Below are positions 9,210-17,055 of a stretch of 64,000 nucleotides of DNA, piece after piece. The position numbers and the translations under genes were made by a program. The DNA comes from Edaphobacter flagellatus (GTDB taxonomy: Bacteria; Acidobacteriota; Terriglobia; Terriglobales; Acidobacteriaceae): NCBI RefSeq assembly GCF_025264665.1, contig NZ_CP073697.1, positions 3,329,501-3,393,500 on the forward strand. Direction: 5' to 3'. Positions within the stretch are counted from its first letter, which is position 1. Every line of letters starts with the position of its first letter. The notes beneath the pieces were generated by a model. It did no database searches. It had not been told where the DNA came from and saw nothing but the letters and a program-made list of their open reading frames with translations.

Positions 9210-10163
9210 ATGCGGAAATCAATCCAACCGACTGTGGCTCATGATTCTCCTGCCGTCCGATGCTCACAGGCGGAGCGGGTAAGCGGCGTAAGAGTCGATA
9301 GCACGACAGAAACATTGGCCGTAGAAGAGCCGCTTGAGATTCAGCTCGGCTATGGGACGAGCGGAAGACGGACGACGAAGTCTATTTCCGTAACAATGCG
9401 TACGCCTGGCCACGATGTCGAGTTGGCAACAGGATTCTTGATGACTGAGGGGGTCGTGCGCGACGTTCATGATATTGCGCACGTCTCCCATGGGGAATAC
9501 CGAGAAGACTGTTTACGAGGCGATGACATAGATCAGAACTCTGATCGGGCCATTCTCCCCCGACCCATAAAGAACAACACTGTTCGTGTCGATCTCTATC
9601 CAGACGTCTTGGTAAACCTCGCGAATCTGGAGCGGAACTTCTACATGACCTCCAGTTGCGGCATTTGCGGAAAGGCATCCTTGCTGGCATTACGATCTGT
9701 TTCTCCACCTCGTCGACGAAATGAATTCTCAATCGATGTTGATGTCCTTTATGCATTGCCTGATTGCATGCGGCGTCGTCAGTCTGTATTTGATCGAACT
9801 GGGGGGCTGCATGCCGCGGCTCTCTTCAGCGCGAAAGGAGAGCTGCTTGGCCTTCGCGAGGATGTGGGAAGACACAATGCCGTCGACAAACTGCTAGGGC
9901 GCGAGTTTCTGGCTGATCGCACTCCGCTGCGAAACGCCCTCATGCTTCTATCGGGGCGTGCGAGCTTCGAGCTACTGCAAAAAGCGGTGATGAGCGGCAT
10001 TCAAATGATCGCTTCGGTTGGCGCACCCTCCAGCCTCGCGGTAGAAGTAGCAAAGGAGTTCGACATCGCGTTGGTGGGATTTCTGCGTGATGAGTACTTC
10101 AACGTCTACCACGGATCTGAGCATTTGAGTGGATTGGTCCCACAAGGGAGTAATGTCCTATGA
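9210..10163 (+). CDS. fdhD: FdhD, sulfur carrier for formate dehydrogenase maturation
   Basis: 317 residues. FdhD transfers sulfur from a cysteine desulfurase to the molybdenum cofactor of formate dehydrogenase, which is needed for activity. The diagnostic CxxC is present as SSCGICGKASL (Cys150 and Cys153). Other family segments are MRTPGHDVELATGFLMTEG, the LREDVGRHNAVDKLLG stretch and MLLSGRASFELLQKAVMSGI, followed by the C-terminal GFLRDEYFNVY. Length is slightly above the usual ~270 because of an N-terminal extension of about 40 residues. It is the last gene of the fdh operon, 46 bases after the DUF1641 gene, which supports a complete formate oxidation module. Confidence 0.95.
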   Translation: MRKSIQPTVAHDSPAVRCSQAERVSGVRVDSTTETLAVEEPLEIQLGYGTSGRRTTKSISVTMRTPGHDVELATGFLMTEGVVRDVHDIAHVSHGEYREDCLRGDDIDQNSDRAILPRPIKNNTVRVDLYPDVLVNLANLERNFYMTSSCGICGKASLLALRSVSPPRRRNEFSIDVDVLYALPDCMRRRQSVFDRTGGLHAAALFSAKGELLGLREDVGRHNAVDKLLGREFLADRTPLRNALMLLSGRASFELLQKAVMSGIQMIASVGAPSSLAVEVAKEFDIALVGFLRDEYFNVYHGSEHLSGLVPQGSNVL

Positions 10164-10306
10164 AGCAGAGAATTGAGGGAGCTACCCGGAGGCTCCGAGT
10201 CTCTCGCTTTTAAAACGCGATTTCCGTTGGAACATTACCGAGAAGACGGCGATAATCGATCCCACTTTTGCTGGTTAGGGAAACTCTTTCAAATCGTTGA
10301 TTTTAT

Positions 10307-10381
10307 TGGTGGCCAGAGACGGGATCGAACCGCCGACGCCGGCCTTTTCAGGGCCGCGCTCTACCACTGAGCTATCTGGCC
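10307..10381 (-). tRNA. tRNA-Phe (anticodon GAA)
   Basis: The reverse strand folds as a full cloverleaf: 7-bp acceptor stem GGCCAGA/TCTGGCC, D-arm with AGCTCAGTGGTAGAGC, anticodon loop CTGAAAA giving GAA, and T-arm GGTTCGATCCC. Discriminator A is followed by an encoded CCA (plus strand 10307-10309). A TATACT hexamer on the minus strand (plus 10503-10508), with a weak -35 seventeen bases upstream (plus 10526-10531), could be its promoter. That would leave a ~115-base leader, so this is only a suggestion. No other tRNA lies next to it. Confidence 0.95.
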
Positions 10382-10582
10382 TTGGCAATCAAGCAAAACG
10401 CCTCATCGGGGATCGCCAAGAACGCCCGGGCGTACGTCTGTGCATCGGCCTTTTTCAGGGAGCTTGCTACCGGCAGGAAACCAGCAACTCAAACGCAAGA
10501 CAAGTATACCAATCCTTGGCCAACTCTCCAACCCTAACCTCGCGCTATCCTGCTCATATCAAAATAATGATAAGGACGCCTT

Positions 10583-12235
10583 ATGTTCCGTCCCTTGCTG
10601 AGCTTTGCCACTACCATCCTCTGCTTGTCGTCGGTTGCGTTATCCGAACCACCGAGACTTGTAACGCCTATTTCCACTCCGACGCTCCAGGAGCAGCGTG
10701 CCATTCGAGCCTTTGAGCAGGCTCGTAAGAATCCGCTCACACTCCATGCTTTCTTGGTCAATCTCCCTAAGGGAGGTGATCTTCATATGCATCTGGCCGG
10801 AGCCATCTACGCCGAGACCTTCATCCGTAACGCTGCCGAGGACGCTCTCTGCTATAGCCCCGCTATACGCAGTTTCTTCAAACCATCCGCCACGACACGC
10901 AGCATCCCCCCACAACCCGTTTGTGGAGAAGGGAACCGGCGTGCCGAAGATGCTTTTAAAGACCAGAAACTCTATGACGCAATGGTCGACGATTTCTCGA
11001 TGCGGAGTTTTATTCCCTCCGCTTCGATTAGCGGACATGATCAGTTTTTTGCTACTTTTTCCCGTTATGGTGCTCTCAACCGTTCACACCATGGCGAGTG
11101 GCTGGATGAAGTCGCCACCCGCGCAGCTGCACAGAACGAGCAATACCTGGAAGTGATGGAGACGCCAGATTTCGCTGCAGCTGCGAAACTCGGATACTCC
11201 ATCCCCTGGCCTGATACTGTGGCGAATTCTCTGGCAACAGATACCGGCGATACTTCCCGCCCAAGCAAGGTAGCTCTGGCAAAATTGCGCGATCAACTCC
11301 TAGCTGATGGACTACGTGATATTGTCTCTGCCAACAGGCAGGAATTCTCCGACGCGCTTGATTTACGCAATCGTATAGAGCACTGCAATACTTCGACAGC
11401 GGCTCCGGGTTGTTCCGTGACGGTTCGCTTCCTTTATCAGATTCTTCGAGGTTTCCCACCACAACAGGTTTTCGCACAGACTCTCCTGGGTTTTGAGGTT
11501 GTTCAGGCCGAGTTGAACTCCGGTCACCCCAACGTTGTCGGTATCAACTTTGTCATGCCTGAAGACGGCCACCTCTCTATGTCCGAGTATCACCGTCAGA
11601 TGGTGATGCTCGATTATCTGCATAGCGTCTATCCAAAAGTTCATATCTCACTCCATGCCGGTGAGCTGGCTCCTAGCCTCGTTCCGCCTGATGGTCTTCG
11701 CTTCCACATCCGCGAAGCCGTCGAGCTTGGCCACGCGGAGCGCATCGGTCACGGCGTCGATGTCATGTACGAGACACGTCCTAACGAGCTGCTCAAAGAG
11801 CTGGCCGTACATCACATCATGACCGAGATCAATCTCACCTCGAACGACGTCATTCTCGGCGTCACGAAGGATTGGCACCCATTGCCGGTCTACCGCGCTG
11901 CTGGGGTTCCCGTTGCTCTCTCGACCGACGATGAAGGTGTATCTCGCATCGACATCACGCATGAGTACACACGCGCTGTGCTCGACTTCTCGCTCTCCTA
12001 TCTCGATCTCAAGCGTATGGCGCGGACCTCGATAGAGCACAGCTTTCTCTCTGGGCCCAGCTTATGGGCGCAATCTGACAACTTCACGATTGTGAATGTC
12101 GCCTGCAAGGCTGATCGACTCGGCTCAGCCAACCCCTCACAAGCATGCCACGCATTTCTTCAATCCAGCGAACGGGCTCAAGAGCAGTGGCAGCTCGAAC
12201 ACCGCTATCAAGTCTTTGAATCCAGCCTCCCGTAG
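10583..12235 (+). CDS. Exported adenosine deaminase-like metal-dependent hydrolase
   Basis: 550 residues with a Sec signal peptide at residues 1-21 (hydrophobic run, then ALS-EPP). The amidohydrolase-fold zinc motifs of adenosine/AMP deaminases are complete: GGDLHMHLAG (His68 and His70), HISLHAGEL, HAERIGHGVDV and LSTDDEGVSR. These give the metal ligands, the catalytic Glu in HAGE and the final Asp pair. The N-terminal extension and export signal are like ADGF/ADA2-type extracellular deaminases rather than the cytosolic Add enzyme of ~340 residues. Likely role: deaminating adenosine or a related purine in the periplasm or outside. The start is supported by AAGGA eight bases upstream (10572-10576). 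An alpha/beta esterase follows 24 bases downstream. Confidence 0.85.
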   Translation: MFRPLLSFATTILCLSSVALSEPPRLVTPISTPTLQEQRAIRAFEQARKNPLTLHAFLVNLPKGGDLHMHLAGAIYAETFIRNAAEDALCYSPAIRSFFKPSATTRSIPPQPVCGEGNRRAEDAFKDQKLYDAMVDDFSMRSFIPSASISGHDQFFATFSRYGALNRSHHGEWLDEVATRAAAQNEQYLEVMETPDFAAAAKLGYSIPWPDTVANSLATDTGDTSRPSKVALAKLRDQLLADGLRDIVSANRQEFSDALDLRNRIEHCNTSTAAPGCSVTVRFLYQILRGFPPQQVFAQTLLGFEVVQAELNSGHPNVVGINFVMPEDGHLSMSEYHRQMVMLDYLHSVYPKVHISLHAGELAPSLVPPDGLRFHIREAVELGHAERIGHGVDVMYETRPNELLKELAVHHIMTEINLTSNDVILGVTKDWHPLPVYRAAGVPVALSTDDEGVSRIDITHEYTRAVLDFSLSYLDLKRMARTSIEHSFLSGPSLWAQSDNFTIVNVACKADRLGSANPSQACHAFLQSSERAQEQWQLEHRYQVFESSLP

Positions 12236-12259
12236 CCAATCGGGGGATATGCCTTTACT

Positions 12260-13165
12260 ATGATGACCGTGCGAACTCACGTCCTTCTTGCTCTTGCTCT
12301 GTTTGTGTCCGTGGCTCAGGCCCAAAAAGTGACGCTCCCTCTCTGGCCCCAGGGTGCGCCTGAACCCTATACCGGCGGCCCGGAAACAGAGACCACAAAG
12401 CCTACGGATCGAATGGTTGCGGGCAAACCTGTTCAGCGGCCAACCAATATCAGCAATCCCATACTCGCTTTTTACCCCGCACAGGGAGCTCATAAGAGTG
12501 ACGCGATGGTTCTCGTCTTTCCCGGCGGGGGGTATCGCATCCTCGCGCACGATCTTGAAGGAACCGAAGTTTGCGCTTGGCTCAACTCCATTGGAGTTAA
12601 TTGTGGTCTGGTCAAATACCGCGTTCCCATCGACAAGCGTTTCCCGGATGACACACGCGATATCGAAGACGCACAACAGGCCATGCGGATTGCTCGATCC
12701 CACGCTGCTGAATGGCATATCGATCCCCACCGCATCGGGGTTCTCGGCTTCTCTGCTGGAGGTCATCTCGTCGTGATCCTCGGCAACCATCCCGACTTTA
12801 AACGCCCCGGCGAGCCTCCTTCTGACTCTTCTATCAATGCCCGTCCTGATTTCGTCATCGGCATCTATCCTGCCTACCTTGCCGAGCCACCTGCGCTCAC
12901 ACAGCTTTCAAAAGGCATTGAACCTTCCGCGCAAACCCCGCCAACATTTCTGCTTCAGGCTGCTGACGATCCGGTCCATGTCGAAAACGTCCTCGTCTAT
13001 GCCGAAGCGCTCAAGCAGGTCAAAGTTCCTGTCGAATTGCATGTCTACGCCGAAGGCGGTCATGGCTATGGACTCCGCCTCACATCGCTTCCTGTAACGC
13101 AGTGGCCATCGCTGGTCGAGACCTGGTTGCACACGATCAGCATCCTTCCCGTTAAGATGAATTAG
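12260..13165 (+). CDS. Exported alpha/beta hydrolase, acetyl-xylan-esterase/BD-FAE-like
   Basis: 301 residues with a signal peptide (MMTVRTHVLLALALF...AQA, cleavage near residue 21). The fold and triad are clear: PGGGYR oxyanion segment, nucleophile Ser165 in GFSAGG, acid in LLQAADDPVHVENV and histidine in EGGHGYG. The family includes acetyl esterases that remove acetyl groups from plant polysaccharides, and the similar BD-FAE group. The sequence also has the LPLWPQGAPEP start common in these secreted esterases. It lies 24 bases after the deaminase and may be co-transcribed. The substrate is inferred from family only. Confidence 0.85.
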   Translation: MMTVRTHVLLALALFVSVAQAQKVTLPLWPQGAPEPYTGGPETETTKPTDRMVAGKPVQRPTNISNPILAFYPAQGAHKSDAMVLVFPGGGYRILAHDLEGTEVCAWLNSIGVNCGLVKYRVPIDKRFPDDTRDIEDAQQAMRIARSHAAEWHIDPHRIGVLGFSAGGHLVVILGNHPDFKRPGEPPSDSSINARPDFVIGIYPAYLAEPPALTQLSKGIEPSAQTPPTFLLQAADDPVHVENVLVYAEALKQVKVPVELHVYAEGGHGYGLRLTSLPVTQWPSLVETWLHTISILPVKMN

Positions 13166-13206
13166 GAAGTCCGCATTTCATATCCGTACGCTCAGGAAGG
13201 CATCGC

Positions 13207-13503
13207 ATGAAGAAAGTTCTTGTCACCTTCGCCCAGTTCCTGCTTTTCCTTTTAGCCTTTGCGGTCGGCAGCTTCCTCCATCCGTTCAACCTCCACTGGG
13301 CGACAACCACTGCTGATTCAGGAGCCACGCGATATTTTGTTGCCGATGGACTCCTCCTCTCGCTTGGTATCTTCGTCGCTTTCCTTGCGATACAGGCCAT
13401 TCGTAAACGCACCTGCGATACCCCGTGGACGATTGTTGCCTTCCTTCTCTCGACGGCGATCGGCTATGCCATCAAGCTTGGCTTCGTCACCCGCGAACTA
13501 TAA
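13207..13503 (+). CDS. Small three-helix membrane protein, unknown function
   Basis: 98 residues. Hydrophobic stretches at about 5-25, 48-66 and 76-92 predict three membrane helices. The loop carries HPFNLHW and ends with a short charged tail. A GGAAGG ribosome binding site precedes the ATG. I recognise no conserved family. It sits between the esterase and the decarboxylase in the same orientation, with 41 and 15 base gaps. Confidence 0.6.
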   Translation: MKKVLVTFAQFLLFLLAFAVGSFLHPFNLHWATTTADSGATRYFVADGLLLSLGIFVAFLAIQAIRKRTCDTPWTIVAFLLSTAIGYAIKLGFVTREL

Positions 13504-13518
13504 AGACGCCTAAGAAAC

Positions 13519-14895
13519 ATGTCTCAGACGACACATCCAACAGATATCTTTGCTCTCCTCCGCGAGGCGCAGCATCAGCTCGATCAGGGATTCGCTACAC
13601 TCCCTGCAGCATCCACGCCCGCACTTGATCCTGATGCGGAAGCAATCCTGAATGAAGCTGCAGAGCGCTTGCATGATAACTATCCCTATGCGCATCCGCT
13701 TTACGCGGGCCAGATGCTCAAGCCGCCGCACCCCATCGCGCGCGCGGCGTACGCACTTGCGATGTCGGTCAACCCAAATAATCATGCTTTAGATGGAGGG
13801 CGTGCCAGCTCCGCGATGGAGGTCGAAGCCGTCGCTGCGTTGGCGACAATGTTCGGCTGGCCGCAGCATCTTGGTCATCTCACCAGCGGGGGGACCTTCG
13901 CCAATCTGGAAGCACTCTGGGTTGCCGGTCAGTTAGCACCTAGTAAGAAGATCGTTGCATCCGACCAGGCTCACTACACGCACTCCCGCATTTCATCGGT
14001 TCTCGGCCTGCCTTTCGTCGCTGTTTCATCAGACAACAACGGCTGTATGGACCTCCATGCTCTGGAACAGCTTCTCCGCAGCGGTGAAGTCGGCACTGTT
14101 GTCGTCACGCTTGGAACGACAGCCATCGGCTCGGTCGACCCACTCGACCGGATTTTCGCTCTGCGCGACCAATACTCCTTCCGCATCCATGTAGACGCGG
14201 CCTATGGAGGCTATTTCACTCTTGCTGGCAATCTCGCACCCGCCACGCGAGCCGCTTATGATGCGATTCCGCAAGCCGACTCGATTGTCGTCGATCCACA
14301 CAAGCATGGTCTCCAGCCCTACGGATGCGGAGCCATCCTGTTTCGCGATCCTACGGTTGGGCGCTTCTATAAGCACGACTCACCCTACACCTATTTCTCC
14401 TCCAAAGATCTTCACCTTGGTGAGATTTCTCTCGAGTGCTCCCGTGCCGGAGCCTCGGCTGTTGCCCTCTGGACCACTCAGCGTTTACTGCCGTATACCA
14501 GCGGCGGCAAATTTGCGCGGGGTCTGGAAGATGGCCGTAATGCTGCACTCGAACTCAATCGTCGCATTGTGGCAGATGCACGATTTATTGTCCCAATCTC
14601 TGGACCTCAGCTTGATATCGTCTTCTGGACCGTGCGCTCCAGCCAGCAGACTCCCGAGGCGTCCTCGGCACTTGCCAGCCGCATTTTCGATGAGGCAGCT
14701 CATTTCGACCTCCATCTCGCCCTGGCCAGCCTGCCTATCCATCTCTTCCCAACGGAGACCTTCCCTGGCCATTCCAGCGGTTACGTTACGTGCCTTCGTT
14801 CCGTCCTGATGAAGCCCGAGCATCTGGCCTGGATCGATGCCATCTGGCAGCGCCTGGACCAGGCGACTGCCCATGTTCTGGTGGAACCAATCTAG
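13519..14895 (+). CDS. PLP-dependent group II amino-acid decarboxylase
   Basis: 458 residues, normal for group II decarboxylases (glutamate, aromatic amino acid and related). The PLP lysine is Lys262 in VDPHKHGLQPYGCG. HLTSGGTFANLEAL binds the phosphate, and HVDAAYGGYF gives the aspartate that pairs with the pyridine nitrogen. The N-terminal HP-Y motif (YAHPLYAGQMLKPPHP) is also typical. Substrate specificity (tyrosine, tryptophan, histidine, glutamate or diaminobutyrate) cannot be set from the residues I can see. It is cytoplasmic. It begins 15 bases after the small membrane protein gene, so the two may share a transcript. Confidence 0.87.
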   Translation: MSQTTHPTDIFALLREAQHQLDQGFATLPAASTPALDPDAEAILNEAAERLHDNYPYAHPLYAGQMLKPPHPIARAAYALAMSVNPNNHALDGGRASSAMEVEAVAALATMFGWPQHLGHLTSGGTFANLEALWVAGQLAPSKKIVASDQAHYTHSRISSVLGLPFVAVSSDNNGCMDLHALEQLLRSGEVGTVVVTLGTTAIGSVDPLDRIFALRDQYSFRIHVDAAYGGYFTLAGNLAPATRAAYDAIPQADSIVVDPHKHGLQPYGCGAILFRDPTVGRFYKHDSPYTYFSSKDLHLGEISLECSRAGASAVALWTTQRLLPYTSGGKFARGLEDGRNAALELNRRIVADARFIVPISGPQLDIVFWTVRSSQQTPEASSALASRIFDEAAHFDLHLALASLPIHLFPTETFPGHSSGYVTCLRSVLMKPEHLAWIDAIWQRLDQATAHVLVEPI

Positions 14896-15174
14896 CTACG
14901 CGCTGTTGGCGGCTCCTTTGGGAAATGGACTCCAGCGGTTGCCGATCGAGTATGCAAGCCCTGTGCTTTCAAGAATTCACCTGGGATTTCCACCGTTTTT
15001 CGCCTGTCAATCCCCCCTCAGCATCAACCGAAATCACTAAATTCTTATATCTCAGTGTCACAAACCCTTTGGTACACTCACGCCTAAGAGGCTCAGTACC
15101 GCGGCTTTCCAGAGCGTCTCAAGTTACCGTTGCCGCGGCCCTTTCAACCCGTTTTTCAAAGGAATTACCCGCGC

Positions 15175-16980
15175 ATGAGTTCTCCCCTTTCCGCTGTTTC
15201 TGCAGTCGCCCCGGATCTCTCTCGCCGCAGCATAGCTTATTTTTCCATGGAGATTGCGCTCTCCCCAGCCCTGCCTACCTACTCCGGCGGCCTCGGGATG
15301 CTCGCTGGAGATACTCTCCGCTCTGCTGCCGATACCTCCGCACCGATGGTCGCGATCACGCTTGCTCACCGCAAAGGCTATTTCCGCCAGAAACTCTCTG
15401 ATATTGGCCAGCAGACCGAAGCCGATGTTCCATGGTCGCCTGAGACTCTGCCGTCTGCGGGACACACCGTCACCATTACCATTCAGAACCGCCCCCTGCA
15501 ACTTCAGGCTTGGCGCTTTGATGTCGTTGGTACGACCGGACACATCGTACCCGTCTATCTGCTTGATGCCGACGTCGAAGGCAACGACTCATGGGACCGC
15601 CACCTCACCGATCACCTCTATGGCGGTGATACCTACTATCGACTCTGTCAGGAGGCCATCCTCGGCCTTGGCGGTATCGCTCTCCTGCAGGCCCTCGGCG
15701 TGACCCCCGAGGTTTATCACATGAACGAGGGGCATGCCGCTTTGCTCACGATCGGCTTGCTTGAGCACCGTGTCGCCCAGCGCATCGCTGGTGGCTCTCT
15801 TGCTCAGGCTACGAACGAAGATCGTGAGGCTGTCCGCCAACTGTGTGTCTTTACCACCCATACTCCTGTCCCTGCGGGCCACGACCAGTTCGGCACCGAC
15901 CAGATGTATCAGGTTCTGGGCCACGATCGCGGCGCTGCTGTTGAGGCGGCCGGTGGTATCCACAATGGCCTCATGAATATGAGTTACCTTGCGTTGTCAC
16001 TCTCCCGCTACGTCAACGGAGTGGCTATGCAGCATGGCAAGGTCTCCCAGGTCATGTTCCCCGAGTACAAGGTGCACTCCATTACCAACGGAGTACACGC
16101 CGCTACCTGGCTCTCGCCTTCTTTTCAGGATCTCTTTGACGACGAAATCCCCGATTGGCGCACTGACAATCGCTACTTCCGTTCCGTGTATGGCATTGAT
16201 CCGGCACGTATCTCCGCCTGCCACATTAAGAACAAGCAGAAGCTCTTCGCTACGCTCGCGCGCCGGACCGGACACTACTTTAATCCGTCAGTGCTGACGC
16301 TCGGCTTCGCGCGTCGTGTCGCTACGTATAAGCGTGCTGGCCTGCTTCTGAACGATCCCGCTCGCCTGGTTGCTCTTGCCGAAAAGATTGGCGGTCTTCA
16401 GATTCTTTACGCCGGAAAGGCTCATCCTGCTGACAACGCGGGCAAAGCGCTCATCCGTGATGTCTATGAAGCGGCAGTCAAACTTAACTCAGCATCGCTT
16501 AAGATCTACTATGTCGAGAACTACGACTGGGAACTTGGAGCCCTTCTGACGCAGGGTGTCGACGTCTGGGTCAATACCCCACGCCGCCCCTATGAGGCAT
16601 CAGGAACTTCCGGCATGAAAGCCGCTTTGAATGGTGTTCCTTCGCTCTCGATTCTCGATGGCTGGTGGATCGAAGGCTGCGCCGAAAACACTACCGGCTG
16701 GGCTATCGAAGACGGAGAGACGGAGGCAGTGGAGGCCACCAGCCTCTATAACAAGCTTGAGAAAGCTGTGGCTCCGCTTTGGTCCAATCCCAACGCTTGG
16801 GCCAAACTCCAGCAGCACTGCATCGGCATCAATGGAACGTTCTTCAACACGCACCGCATGCTGAGCCAGTATCTCTCCAATGCCTATTTCCCCTACACCG
16901 ACACGCAGACCCGAGTCGCTATCAACGCTGGACTCGAAAAGACGACAGACATAACACTGTTGGCTAAAGTCCGCAAATAA
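15175..16980 (+). CDS. glgP: Alpha-glucan (glycogen/maltodextrin) phosphorylase, short GT35 form
   Basis: 601 residues from the ATG at 15175, which has AAAGGA upstream. An in-frame start 15 codons earlier lacks such support. It releases glucose-1-phosphate from the non-reducing ends of alpha-1,4-glucans. The PLP-binding segment is intact (RRPYEASGTSGMKAALNG, then LSILDGWW), as are AYFSMEIAL and SGGLGMLAGD at the N-terminus, VYHMNEGHAA, and the HSITNGVHAATW loop. At ~600 residues it belongs to the short bacterial class rather than the ~800-residue E. coli MalP/GlgP class. A 279-base gap precedes it; TACACT at 15072-15077 is a possible -10 element there. A strong terminator follows. Confidence 0.94.
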   Translation: MSSPLSAVSAVAPDLSRRSIAYFSMEIALSPALPTYSGGLGMLAGDTLRSAADTSAPMVAITLAHRKGYFRQKLSDIGQQTEADVPWSPETLPSAGHTVTITIQNRPLQLQAWRFDVVGTTGHIVPVYLLDADVEGNDSWDRHLTDHLYGGDTYYRLCQEAILGLGGIALLQALGVTPEVYHMNEGHAALLTIGLLEHRVAQRIAGGSLAQATNEDREAVRQLCVFTTHTPVPAGHDQFGTDQMYQVLGHDRGAAVEAAGGIHNGLMNMSYLALSLSRYVNGVAMQHGKVSQVMFPEYKVHSITNGVHAATWLSPSFQDLFDDEIPDWRTDNRYFRSVYGIDPARISACHIKNKQKLFATLARRTGHYFNPSVLTLGFARRVATYKRAGLLLNDPARLVALAEKIGGLQILYAGKAHPADNAGKALIRDVYEAAVKLNSASLKIYYVENYDWELGALLTQGVDVWVNTPRRPYEASGTSGMKAALNGVPSLSILDGWWIEGCAENTTGWAIEDGETEAVEATSLYNKLEKAVAPLWSNPNAWAKLQQHCIGINGTFFNTHRMLSQYLSNAYFPYTDTQTRVAINAGLEKTTDITLLAKVRK

Positions 16981-17008
16981 AGCAATTTTTATTGTGATGG
17001 TTAGAGAT

Positions 17009-17042
17009 ACCCCGGGGCCACACCCTCGGGGTTCTGATTTTT
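17009..17042 (+). terminator. Rho-independent terminator after glgP
   Basis: A hairpin of ACCCCG (17009-17014) with CGGGGT (17027-17032), whose loop can pair further, followed by a T-rich tail (TCTGATTTTT). It lies between convergent genes and could serve both strands. Confidence 0.75.
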
Positions 17043-17055
17043 AAGCTGAGATGAA

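Noticed and set aside
10297..10716. A plus-strand frame over the tRNA-Phe region
   Set aside because: It reads through the tRNA on the opposite strand and into the start of the deaminase gene, giving an implausible protein.
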